Source: RGIG8748 sp045646525
GTDB lineage: Bacteria > Bacillota > Clostridia > UMGS1810
DNA length: 23,353 nt
Direction: 5' to 3'
Assembly: GCA_045646525.1 (NCBI GenBank)
Contig: JAZRKX010000030.1
Location: 1-23,353 of the forward strand
Shown: positions 6,887-13,888 of the stretch, piece after piece
How the letters are laid out: each line of letters opens with the position of its first letter
Position numbering within the stretch: position 1 is the stretch's first letter
The notes under the pieces: model-generated
Told to the model about the DNA's origin: nothing
Database searches by the model: none
What the model saw: the letters and a program-made list of their open reading frames with translations, nothing else
Made by a program: the position numbers and the translations under genes

Positions 6887-8001
6887 TCTAAAATATAGAC
6901 ATTTACATTTCTTCTTCCGAACTGCATGCATTCGTTGTAGCTGTTAAAGAACAAGTCTACCTTGTTGCCCTTTATAGCGCCGCCTGTATCCTCTGCTACA
7001 CAGTAGCCGTATACAAAGCTGCCGTCGGCAGATTCGATATACATTCTTGTGCCAAGAGGTATAACTCTGGGGTCAACAGCTACAGTACCGTATTTTGCAC
7101 GGGTACCTGAAGCGGTGATACCGTAACCGGGGTCGCTGGGCCATTTGCCGCAGCTCTGGAATGAAAGGTCATATGCGGTTGCATTACATGTAATAACCTT
7201 TGAATAACTAAAGTCATCTGCTTTTTTGAGCATTCTAGTGCCGTTTGGTGCACCTGTTGCTATAACTTCTGTTACAGGTTCTCTTGTACGCTCCTTGGAT
7301 ATAAGCTCACGGCTTATTTCCACACCGTCGTGAAGAAGAACCTCATATGTTTGACAGTCGATACCTGTAACACCCTGTGTAAGTATCTTACTGTCAGAAA
7401 TACTCATTGATGTGTCGGAAACAGTCTTTGTGGCAAACGGGATTTCCGTTTCTTCCTTGACTATTCTCCTAACTACTTTTACAATTTCCAAATTGTTATC
7501 TGTTTTAAGCTTGGTTTCAAGAGGAAGACTTACAATGTCATGATAGTTGACATCGATACCCTGCTCTTTTAAGAAGCCCTCTACCGTTTCGGCAGTTGTA
7601 AGGTAATCCTTCTTTTCGCCTCCGATAGAAAGTGAAACCTTCTTAACTCTCTGAACAACTATTGTCTGTGAAGCATTTATATAGCTGCCAAGCTCAGGGC
7701 TCACCATATCATATTCGGAAAGCTCAACACCTGTGCTGTCCAAAAGCTTCTCAACTGTTGTCCCTGTTGATGAAAGGCCGTAAAGTTTTTTGCCGTCTAC
7801 TATCTCTACATCAAAGTACTGCGGAGCAGCATAAGATACCGTAGCAGTAAATGTGAACAAAGCAACAAATACTGTGGCAACACCTTTCTTACATCTCATC
7901 ACATTTTTAAACACATCATAAATATTTCTATCTTGGTGTCTCTTATGCTCAGATAAAGCGGATATTTTAGATTTTAAATTCGAACTGTAATCTGAAAACA
8001 T
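6883..8001 (-). CDS. Secreted 3D/G5-domain cell-wall protein (YabE/RpfB-like)
   Basis: This is a predicted exported peptidoglycan-active protein. From the chosen start it has 372 residues. A cytoplasmic basic stretch is followed by a signal or anchor segment at about 40-58 (VATVFVALFTFTATVSYAA). Two DUF348 modules follow (about 62-105 and 122-165; GTTVEKLLDSTGVELSEYD is typical), then a G5 domain (about 178-250). The C-terminal 3D domain (about 268-370) carries the three aspartates D310, D338 and D349 in AVDPRVIPLGT, AEDTGG and KVDLFF. 3D domains are found in lytic transglycosylase-like enzymes. The start ATG at 7999-8001 has AAGGAGG five bases upstream; the frame is open further but without better signals. 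A consensus sigma-A promoter and terminator make it monocistronic. In Bacillus yabE sits before rnmV; here it lies downstream of rnmV. Confidence 0.9.
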   Translation of the reverse strand: MFSDYSSNLKSKISALSEHKRHQDRNIYDVFKNVMRCKKGVATVFVALFTFTATVSYAAPQYFDVEIVDGKKLYGLSSTGTTVEKLLDSTGVELSEYDMVSPELGSYINASQTIVVQRVKKVSLSIGGEKKDYLTTAETVEGFLKEQGIDVNYHDIVSLPLETKLKTDNNLEIVKVVRRIVKEETEIPFATKTVSDTSMSISDSKILTQGVTGIDCQTYEVLLHDGVEISRELISKERTREPVTEVIATGAPNGTRMLKKADDFSYSKVITCNATAYDLSFQSCGKWPSDPGYGITASGTRAKYGTVAVDPRVIPLGTRMYIESADGSFVYGYCVAEDTGGAIKGNKVDLFFNSYNECMQFGRRNVNVYILD

Positions 8002-8038
8002 AATTTCCTCCTTAATAGATTTTTTGCGTTCGTGGTAC

Positions 8039-8067
8039 ATTTTATGGTATAAAACTCTTTTTGTCAA
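8039..8067 (-). promoter_or_regulatory. Sigma-A promoter of the 3D/G5 gene
   Basis: On the minus strand TTGACA (8067 to 8062), a 17-bp spacer and TAAAAT (8044 to 8039) form a near-consensus housekeeping promoter. The predicted transcript starts near 8032, giving a leader of only about 30 nt before the ATG at 8001. That leaves no room for a riboswitch in this transcript. Confidence 0.85.
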
Positions 8068-8161
8068 ATTTGAAGCCATTTTTCTTTGTGTATATTGAAC
8101 AAAAAAAATCGCTTTTTTTGACACATCCAATAAGTACCCCCGTTTTAGATTTCAAAGTTTT

Positions 8162-8325
8162 AAAAAACCGCCAAACGCAGTAAGTACAAGGGTTACCGGA
8201 TATATTAACCCGAAATTACAAAATTATTACAAATCAAAATAATTTTGTGCACATTAAACAAAATTTAGGCAGTCTTACAAACGATATGTTGTGTTTCACC
8301 TCCTTTATTAAACTATATATAGTAT
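8162..8325 (-). ncRNA. Candidate small RNA or leader with orphan Shine-Dalgarno
   Basis: Reading the minus strand, a TATATA -10-like box (near 8314-8320) is followed by AAAGGAGGTGA (8306 to 8296), an 11-base perfect complement of the 16S rRNA tail. Then come a 7-bp inverted repeat (8265/8241), a GGGTTA/TAACCC hairpin (8211/8190), and a small stem ACTGC/GCGGT closing on six T (8181 to 8162). No ATG, GTG or TTG lies at a usable distance after the Shine-Dalgarno, apart from TTG-TAA. The layout would fit a small RNA of about 150 nt, but every element alone is weak. This is inference, not recognition. Confidence 0.25.
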
Positions 8326-8361
8326 TGAGAGTATTGAAATATGTTAATTTTAATTTAAAAA

Positions 8362-8395
8362 ACTTATTTTGTGTCGCACACGACACAAAATAAGT
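8362..8395. repeat. Perfect 15-bp palindrome with 4-nt loop
   Basis: The left arm 8362-8376 (ACTTATTTTGTGTCG) is exactly complementary to the right arm 8381-8395, around CACA. On the minus strand it is followed by six T and then AT-rich DNA, so it could act as a minus-strand terminator. On the plus strand there is no T-run. It lies far from any annotated gene end, 190 bp past the rnmV terminator. It could alternatively be a protein-binding dyad. Confidence 0.8.
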
Positions 8396-8452
8396 GGTGG
8401 TTTTAAGGCGGTGAGTAAACATATACTTAATTATGTAAATCGAAATCCTGTG

Positions 8453-8500
8453 TTTTTTCTCCGCTTTTTCGCCTTTTTATGCGCTTTTTTGCTTGATTTT
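8453..8500. other. Phased T-tracts, likely intrinsically curved DNA
   Basis: Plus-strand T-runs at 8453-8458, 8465-8469, 8474-8478, 8485-8490 and 8497-8500 are spaced about 9-12 bp centre to centre, close to one helical turn, and separated by GC-containing steps. Such phasing is the classical pattern of bent DNA. The run is flanked by TTTCTCC/GGAGAAA arms (about 8457-8463 and 8503-8509). No role is known. Confidence 0.5.
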
Positions 8501-8585
8501 AAGGAGAAATATACATATTTTATATGATTTACAGTTTTTTATAAGTCATAATGCAGATTCCCTTATACAATGCCTGATCAAGACG

Positions 8586-8621
8586 CAAAAAAGCACACCG
8601 GACAAATTGTTCCGATGTGCT
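8586..8621 (-). terminator. Intrinsic terminator after rnmV
   Basis: On the minus strand AAGCACA pairs with TGTGCTT across an inner CGGA/TCCG helix with one mismatch (about 8590-8621). It is followed by a run of six T. It lies 32 bp past the rnmV stop and closes the rlmB-to-rnmV transcription unit. Confidence 0.85.
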
Positions 8622-8653
8622 TATATATAATATAGTAGAAACTCGTCAAAAAA

Positions 8654-9235
8654 TTAATTATCTTTCATCTCATCCACAAGCTTTCTGTACTCCTCATAGC
8701 CGTACAAACGGTTAAGAACATCCATAAGCATATTGGCAGAGAGGTGCTTTGGGAGATTTAATTTTTTCTTTAATTCTTCCCTCTTTTGTGCGGAATCTTC
8801 ACTTCCTGTGAAACCGTCGGCAAAAAAGTCTGCCTTTGTAATGAGTCTTTCGTCTGTCATAATTTCATAACCCGCATTATTAAGGGCGGTGATTATTGTA
8901 TCGTTACCTACTCCCTCTACCCCTAAAAATCCTTCTTTGGAATTATGATTCTTGCGTCTCTCCTTGCCCTTTATATCGGGTATATAGGCATGGCGTACCT
9001 TGCAGCCCGATAGTATCTTCTTTAAAAAGTTACGTATCTGAAAACCTGCCGAATCGCTGTCAGTAAGGATTATAGCACCGTTTTTCATGGCAAGAGATTT
9101 TATCATTTCCTGCTTTTTACGGTCGGAAAACACCATAAATCCATCCGTTACAACGATTGTGGCATCCACAATGGTTGAAAGCTTGGATTTATCATAGTTT
9201 CCCTCTACTATTATTATTTCCTTTATTTTCAACAT
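8654..9235 (-). CDS. rnmV: RNase M5-like Toprim ribonuclease
   Basis: RNase M5 cuts precursor 5S rRNA to the mature form in low-GC Gram-positives, with ribosomal protein L18 as cofactor. The 193-residue protein starts with the Toprim fold: VEG with the catalytic Glu11, and the DxD motif TDSDSAG with Asp59 and Asp61. The C-terminal half (GVEGVGNDTIITALNNAG onward) matches the DUF4093 extension of this family. The VEGKDD motif seen in Bacillus RNase M5 reads VEGNYDK here, a small deviation. The start ATG at 9233-9235 has AAGGA nine bases upstream and a four-base gap to the UPF0210 stop. The usual partner ksgA is not adjacent. The family is confident; strict 5S specificity is inferred. Confidence 0.85.
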   Translation of the reverse strand: MLKIKEIIIVEGNYDKSKLSTIVDATIVVTDGFMVFSDRKKQEMIKSLAMKNGAIILTDSDSAGFQIRNFLKKILSGCKVRHAYIPDIKGKERRKNHNSKEGFLGVEGVGNDTIITALNNAGYEIMTDERLITKADFFADGFTGSEDSAQKREELKKKLNLPKHLSANMLMDVLNRLYGYEEYRKLVDEMKDN

Positions 9236-9239
9236 GACA

Positions 9240-10598
9240 TTAATTCCTTAAACTGTGCATTGGTGCAGGAATTCTGCCGCCTCGTGCAATAAATTCTTCG
9301 CTGGAGAATTCATTTACTCTCATAACGGGACCCGTGCCCAAAAGTCCGCCGAATTCTACGATATCACCCACTTTTTTGCCCGGTGCGGGGATAACTCTTA
9401 CTGCGGTGGTTTTATTGTTTATCATGCCTATAGCAGCTTCGTCGGCTATAATTGCCGAAATTGTAGATGCGCTTGTATCTCCGGGGATTACTATCATATC
9501 AAGTCCCACGGAGCATACGCAGGTCATTGCCTCGAGTTTTTCCAGAGTGAGTGCACCGATTTTGGCAGCGTCTATCATACCTGCATCCTCGCTTACGGGA
9601 ATAAAAGCACCGCTTAATCCGCCAACGGATGAAGATGCAAACACACCGCCTTTTTTAACTGCATCGTTTAAAAGAGCAAGAGCGGCTGTAGTACCGTGTG
9701 TACCGCACTTTTCCAAACCCATTTCTTCTAATATATATGCAACGCTGTCGCCAACTGCAGGTGTAGGTGCCAAAGACAAGTCTACTATGCCGAAAGGCAC
9801 ACCAAGACGCTCCGATGCCTCACATGCAACAAGCTGACCCATACGGGTTACCTTAAATGCTGTCTTTTTGATGGTCTCGGCAACAACACCGAAATCTGCA
9901 CCCTTTACCTTTTCCAGAGCGCATTTTACAACACCGGGACCGCTTACGCCTACATTTATAACACAGTCTGCCTCTCCCACGCCGTGAAATGCACCTGCCA
10001 TAAAAGGATTATCCTCTACCGCATTGGCAAACACAACAAGCTTTGCACAACCGAAACCGTCGGTTTCTTTGGTAAGGTCTGCTGTCTTTTTTATAACTTT
10101 GCCCATAAGCGCTACGGCATCCATATTGATACCTGCTTTGGTACTGCCCACATTTACGGATGAACATACAATATCCGTTTCGCTCAGTGCCTCGGGGATG
10201 GAGTCTATAAGAATTCTGTCACCCTTTGCAAAGCCTTTCTGTACCAGCGCAGAAAATCCGCCTATGAAATTTACACCCACGGTTTTTGCAGCCTTGTCAA
10301 GTGCTTTGGCATATTTAACATAGCTTTGTGCCTCGCTTGCACCTGCAATAAGAGAGATAGGTGTTACCGATATTCTCTTATTTATTATGGGTATTCCGAA
10401 TTCTTTTTCAATATCTTCGCCTGTTTTTACAAGTTTTTCGGCTTTGGAGGTAATTTTATCATATATACGCTCACAAGCCTTGTCGGACGAGGAATCTATA
10501 CAGTCGGAAAGTGATATACCCATGGTGATGGTACGAACATCAAGATGTTCGTTTTCTATCATGTGCAAAGTTTCGTATGCTTCGCCTCTGTTAATCAT
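9240..10598 (-). CDS. UPF0210 (DUF711, PFL-like) family protein
   Basis: This 452-residue cytoplasmic protein belongs to UPF0210/DUF711, related by fold to glycyl-radical (pyruvate formate-lyase-like) enzymes but of unknown activity. Recognisable stretches include ITMGISLSDCID near the N-terminus, RISVTPISLIAG, FIGGFSALVQKGF, NVGVSGPGVVKCAL, GIVDLSLAPTPAVGDSVA and the C-terminal GRIPAPMHSLRN. I see no clear glycyl-radical loop at the C-terminus. The start ATG at 10596-10598 has GGAGG eight bases upstream and follows the ACT-domain gene by 14 bp. UPF0237 (ACT) and UPF0210 genes are linked in many Firmicutes, so a shared metabolite-sensing role is plausible but unproven. Confidence 0.93.
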   Translation of the reverse strand: MINRGEAYETLHMIENEHLDVRTITMGISLSDCIDSSSDKACERIYDKITSKAEKLVKTGEDIEKEFGIPIINKRISVTPISLIAGASEAQSYVKYAKALDKAAKTVGVNFIGGFSALVQKGFAKGDRILIDSIPEALSETDIVCSSVNVGSTKAGINMDAVALMGKVIKKTADLTKETDGFGCAKLVVFANAVEDNPFMAGAFHGVGEADCVINVGVSGPGVVKCALEKVKGADFGVVAETIKKTAFKVTRMGQLVACEASERLGVPFGIVDLSLAPTPAVGDSVAYILEEMGLEKCGTHGTTAALALLNDAVKKGGVFASSSVGGLSGAFIPVSEDAGMIDAAKIGALTLEKLEAMTCVCSVGLDMIVIPGDTSASTISAIIADEAAIGMINNKTTAVRVIPAPGKKVGDIVEFGGLLGTGPVMRVNEFSSEEFIARGGRIPAPMHSLRN

Positions 10599-10612
10599 AA
10601 ACTCATCCTCCG

Positions 10613-10885
10613 TTAAATTCTGTGCATAGACTCAAATATATCTGTAAGCTGAATTCTTATATCTACTCCGATACCCGCTCCCGCTTCCTTTAAAATCACG
10701 GAAAGCTTGTCTATTCCCAAATCGGATGCAGAAATATCTACCACCATCATCATAGTGAACATACCGTCCAAAATGGTCTGTGAGATATCAAGGATGTTTA
10801 TCTTGTTTTCTGCCAGAACACCGCTTACACAATGGATTATTCCTACTGTATCCTTACCTACTACGGTAACTATAGCCTTTTTCAT
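10613..10885 (-). CDS. ACT-domain protein, UPF0237 family
   Basis: A 90-residue single ACT domain: KKAIVTVVGKDTVGIIHCVSG opens with the beta-strand and glycine turn of ligand-binding ACT modules, followed by NILDISQTILDGMFTMMMVVD. Such stand-alone ACT proteins (UPF0237, GcvR-like) are presumed to bind amino acids; the ligand is unknown. ATG at 10883-10885 has GGAG nine bases upstream; an adjacent GTG (10886-10888) would add one residue, and I cannot separate the two. It lies between rlmB (24 bp upstream) and the UPF0210 gene, its usual partner. Nearby aspartate-family biosynthesis genes make an amino-acid ligand attractive, but that is only inference. Confidence 0.92.
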   Translation of the reverse strand: MKKAIVTVVGKDTVGIIHCVSGVLAENKINILDISQTILDGMFTMMMVVDISASDLGIDKLSVILKEAGAGIGVDIRIQLTDIFESMHRI

Positions 10886-10909
10886 CACATATCACTCCAA
10901 AATATTATA

Positions 10910-11650
10910 TTATCGTGCTTTTGCAGCCTCATATATCATAAGCGCGGCTGCAACAGATGCATTAAGAGAATTGATTTCGCCTTTCATGGGAATCTGCACT
11001 ACGAAATCACACTTTTCCTTGATAAGTCTTGACACACCCTTACCCTCGGAGCCCACAACTATGCCCACAGCACCCGAAAAATCGTGTGTGTATATACTTC
11101 TGTCACCATCCATATCAGCGGCAACTATCCACACATTTTCCTTTTGAAGCGCTTCTATGGCAGAAACTAGATTTGTAACTCTTGCTACCCTCGTAAATTC
11201 CAGAGCACCTGCTGAGGTCTTGTCCACTACAGGACTAAGTCCTACGGAATTGCGCTTGGGTATGATAACCCCGTGGGCGCCCATTACATTTGCAGTACGG
11301 ATTATGGAACCGAGATTGTGCGGGTCGTTTAGGTCATCGCATATTACAACAAAGGGCGGCTCGCCTTTGGACTTTGCATAATCTAATATATCCTCTACCG
11401 TGGAATACTCCTTTGCCGCGGCAAGTGCTATTACGCCCTGGTGTGAGGATGTTTCCGACATTTTATCGAGTTTTTGCCTGTCAACTTCTGTTATAACAAT
11501 TTTGTTTTTGCGCGCAAGGGCTATAATCTGCCTTATAGAGCCGTTCTTCTCCCCCGACTGTACATAGAGCTTATCTATGCTTCTGCCGGATTTGATGGCT
11601 TCCATGACGGGATTTCTGCCCTCTATTTTAGATGTTTCTTCTTGCTTCAT
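10910..11650 (-). CDS. rlmB: 23S rRNA (guanosine-2'-O)-methyltransferase RlmB
   Basis: SpoU/TrmH-class SAM-dependent 2'-O-methyltransferase of RlmB type, expected to methylate G2251 (E. coli numbering) of 23S rRNA in the P-loop region. In 246 residues it has the N-terminal L30e-like substrate-binding domain (KIEGRNPVMEAIKSGRSIDKLYV, 8-30). SpoU motif 1 is NLGSIIRTA (112-120), motif 2 VVGSEGKGVS (198-207), and motif 3 IPMKGEINSLNASVAAAL (220-237) forms the trefoil knot. The start ATG at 11648-11650 has AGGTGA six bases upstream. It opens a run with the ACT protein, UPF0210 and rnmV, so two rRNA-modifying or processing enzymes flank the two unknown genes. The promoter is not clear; see the hairpin upstream. 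Confidence 0.95.
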   Translation of the reverse strand: MKQEETSKIEGRNPVMEAIKSGRSIDKLYVQSGEKNGSIRQIIALARKNKIVITEVDRQKLDKMSETSSHQGVIALAAAKEYSTVEDILDYAKSKGEPPFVVICDDLNDPHNLGSIIRTANVMGAHGVIIPKRNSVGLSPVVDKTSAGALEFTRVARVTNLVSAIEALQKENVWIVAADMDGDRSIYTHDFSGAVGIVVGSEGKGVSRLIKEKCDFVVQIPMKGEINSLNASVAAALMIYEAAKAR

Positions 11651-11683
11651 AATTAATCACCTGTAAGAATCTGCTTAAACAGA

Positions 11684-11719
11684 GAACACTATCGTGCAGC
11701 ATTGCTGCAGATGGTGTTC
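11684..11719 (-). terminator. Imperfect hairpin between lysC and rlmB
   Basis: GAACAC (11684-11689) pairs with GTGTTC (11714-11719), and GCAGC (11696-11700) with GCTGC (11704-11708), around a 3-base loop, with a small internal bulge. It lies 29 bp past the lysC stop, as expected for the hom-thrB-lysC terminator. However, the minus strand continues TCTGTTTAAG, so the U-tract is poor. It may allow read-through into rlmB or serve as a 5' structure. Confidence 0.45.
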
Positions 11720-11747
11720 CCGATTTTAATTAGTATTGGATTTTCTT

Positions 11748-12956
11748 TTATGCAAGGTTGAACTTTGAGTGTATTGCTCTTACTGCTGCATCTGCGTTGT
11801 TCTTGTTTACAAGTACAGATACCTTGATTTCGGATGTGGAAATCATATGAATGTTTATATTTGCATCGTAGAGTGCTTCAAACATAACGCTTGCAACACC
11901 GGGGTTATTTACCATACCGCTTCCTACGATGGAAACCTTGGCAAACTGCGTGGAAATCTTGATATCCTCAAATCCGAGGTAGGACTTTTCTGCCATGAGG
12001 ATTTCTTCTACCTTCTGAGCGTTTTCCTCGGTTACGGTAAAGCTTATATCCTTGTAGCCCTCTCTGCCTATGGACTGGAGGATTATATCTACATTTATAC
12101 CGTGCTTAGCAAGATGGGAGAAAATCTTGAATGCTATGCCCGGTTCATCCTTTAAGTTACAAATTGCTACTCTTGCTACATCATTGTCGCGTGCTACGCC
12201 TCTAACGAGTGTCTTTTCCACTTTGCTTTCCTCCTTGACATATGTTCCCTCGCTTTTGTTAAGACTGGAGCGAACACACATATTAACATTATATTTTTTT
12301 GCCATTTCTACTGAACGATTGTGAAGAACATTTGCACCCAAGCTTGCAAGCTCAAGCATTTCATCAAACGAAACCTCATCTAACTTCTTGGCTTCGGGAA
12401 CTATTCTGGGGTCGGTGGTATATACACCGTCAACATCGGTATATATCTCGCAAAGGTCTGCATGAAGCGCAGCCGCTATTGCTACCGCAGTTGTATCGGA
12501 GCCGCCTCTTCCGAGTGTAGTGATATCATCATATTTGTTGATACCCTGGAAGCCTGCAACAATAACTATTTTGTTATCATCGAGTTCATTGCGGATTCTT
12601 TCGCCGTCTATGCTCTTAATTCTTGCCATACCGTATTTGGAGTCGGTCTTCATTCCTACCTGCCAGCCTGTAAGCGACACGGCATTAACTCCGAGTGACT
12701 GTATAGCCATGGCGAGAAGCGCTATTGAAATCTGCTCGCCTGTGGAAAGGAGCATATCCATCTCTCTTTTGGTTGCCTTGGGGTTTATTTCCCTGGCTTT
12801 TTCGATTAAATCGTCTGTTGTGTCGCCCTGTGCGGAAACAACTACAACTACAGAGTTACCTGCCTTGTATGTTTCGATAACACGCCTTGCGACATTCATT
12901 ACTCTTTCGGCATCCCTTACGGAAGAACCGCCGAATTTTTGTACTATTAAGCTCAC
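11748..12956 (-). CDS. lysC: Aspartate kinase
   Basis: Aspartate kinase phosphorylates aspartate, the first step to lysine, threonine, methionine and diaminopimelate. The 402-residue monofunctional form is seen: KFGGSSV at 7-13 (ATP/aspartate site), then GRGGSDTTAVA and DVDGVYTTDPR. The C-terminal tandem ACT domains from about residue 265 include IFSHLAKHGINVDIILQS and VASVMFEALYDANINIHMISTSEIKVS. These are the feedback sites, probably for lysine and/or threonine. It starts at GTG 12954-12956 with AAGGAGG seven bases upstream and lies 32 bp after thrB. With hom and thrB it gives a cluster for aspartate phosphorylation and the homoserine-to-O-phosphohomoserine steps; asd and thrC are not in the window. 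Confidence 0.97.
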   Translation of the reverse strand: MSLIVQKFGGSSVRDAERVMNVARRVIETYKAGNSVVVVVSAQGDTTDDLIEKAREINPKATKREMDMLLSTGEQISIALLAMAIQSLGVNAVSLTGWQVGMKTDSKYGMARIKSIDGERIRNELDDNKIVIVAGFQGINKYDDITTLGRGGSDTTAVAIAAALHADLCEIYTDVDGVYTTDPRIVPEAKKLDEVSFDEMLELASLGANVLHNRSVEMAKKYNVNMCVRSSLNKSEGTYVKEESKVEKTLVRGVARDNDVARVAICNLKDEPGIAFKIFSHLAKHGINVDIILQSIGREGYKDISFTVTEENAQKVEEILMAEKSYLGFEDIKISTQFAKVSIVGSGMVNNPGVASVMFEALYDANINIHMISTSEIKVSVLVNKNNADAAVRAIHSKFNLA

Positions 12957-12988
12957 AATTTTGCCTCCTTATTGTAAACAGAATAAAT

Positions 12989-13879
12989 TTAGATATATAT
13001 TGCACCCTCATTGTCGGCACTAAGCATTACAAGATGCCATCCTTTGAGGTTTGTTTGTATAAGATTATTCATCTTTTCGTAAAATTGTGCATAGTCACCC
13101 TCAACAATTCCCATTATTGTAGGGCCTGCACCGCTTAAATAACTGCAAAGCGCACCGTTTCGGCGCATGGAACGGGCAATGAATTCTCCGCTCTTTACCT
13201 TGGAAAATCTGTAACGTTGGTGCAGCCTGTCCTTTACTCCCATGGCAAGAAGCGAATGATTGCCGCTTGTGAATGCAGAAACTATAAGCGAAGAATGTGC
13301 TATATTGTAGGCAGCATTCCTGAACGGGACAAATCCCGGAAGCACCGCTCTGGATTTCTTGGTCTGCATATAGAAATCAGGTATCATCGCCGCAAAATGC
13401 AGATTGTCTGAAACGGGGGTTTTTGAGCATACAACCTCTCCGCCGTCTGCACAGGCAACCGTAAAACCGCCCATAAGTGCCGCGGCAACATTGTCGGGAT
13501 GCCCCTCTGTTTCACAAGCAAGTCTCAAAAGCTCGCTTTTTGTAAGCTTGTTTCCTGTGAGTGCATTGGCACCCATAAGTCCCAAAACAATGCTCGAAGA
13601 ACTGCTTCCAAGTCCTCTTGTAACAGGGATATTGCTCCACAAACGAATTCGTATGGGACACACCTTTTCGCCAAGCTCATCGAAAACTCTCTTGAAGCCT
13701 CTGTATACAAAATTATTTTCGCCACGCGGGATAAAATAGGCATCGTCCATGATTTCTATTTCCATTCCCGAGTCTATGGGGATAAATTCTGCTTCGTTAT
13801 ACATATTGAGTGCAACCCCAAGGCAATCAAAACCGGGACCGATATTTGCGCTCGAGGCGGGAACTCTTACCCTTACCAT
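12989..13879 (-). CDS. thrB: Homoserine kinase
   Basis: GHMP-family kinase that makes O-phosphohomoserine from homoserine and ATP on the way to threonine. The 296-residue protein begins MVRVRVPASSANIGPGFDCL, the typical thrB N-terminus. The ATP-binding glycine/serine loop PVTRGLGSSSSS is at 85-96. The third GHMP motif is seen as LSGAGPTIMGIV near the C-terminus. The start ATG at 13877-13879 has AGGAGG five bases upstream, and that ribosome site overlaps the TAG stop of hom, so translation is probably coupled. It is the middle gene of hom-thrB-lysC. Confidence 0.96.
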   Translation of the reverse strand: MVRVRVPASSANIGPGFDCLGVALNMYNEAEFIPIDSGMEIEIMDDAYFIPRGENNFVYRGFKRVFDELGEKVCPIRIRLWSNIPVTRGLGSSSSSIVLGLMGANALTGNKLTKSELLRLACETEGHPDNVAAALMGGFTVACADGGEVVCSKTPVSDNLHFAAMIPDFYMQTKKSRAVLPGFVPFRNAAYNIAHSSLIVSAFTSGNHSLLAMGVKDRLHQRYRFSKVKSGEFIARSMRRNGALCSYLSGAGPTIMGIVEGDYAQFYEKMNNLIQTNLKGWHLVMLSADNEGAIYI

Positions 13880-13888
13880 AGCAACCTC

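Larger units (their letters stand above)
8002..8653. other. 652-bp stretch without a convincing gene
   Basis: Between the 3D/G5 gene and rnmV I see no frame with a credible start and protein-like composition. From left to right it holds: the sigma-A promoter (8039-8067); a weak hairpin plus T-run (8162-8181); inverted repeats at 8190-8211 and 8241-8265; a perfect Shine-Dalgarno sequence without an ORF (8296-8306); a perfect 15-bp palindrome (8362-8395); phased T-tracts (8453-8500); and the rnmV terminator (8586-8621). The first hairpins, reading minus, could belong to a small transcript. I recognise no known riboswitch or RNA family. Confidence 0.7.

Noticed and set aside
8002..8330. c-di-AMP (ydaO-type) riboswitch, common before 3D/G5 cell-wall genes
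   Set aside because: I looked for its conserved cores and found none; the promoter at 8039-8067 leaves a leader of only about 30 nt.
8234..8422. 62-codon minus-strand frame in the non-coding region
   Set aside because: It has no ribosome site at its start, runs through the perfect palindrome and the internal Shine-Dalgarno, and has a low-complexity Phe/Lys/Thr composition.
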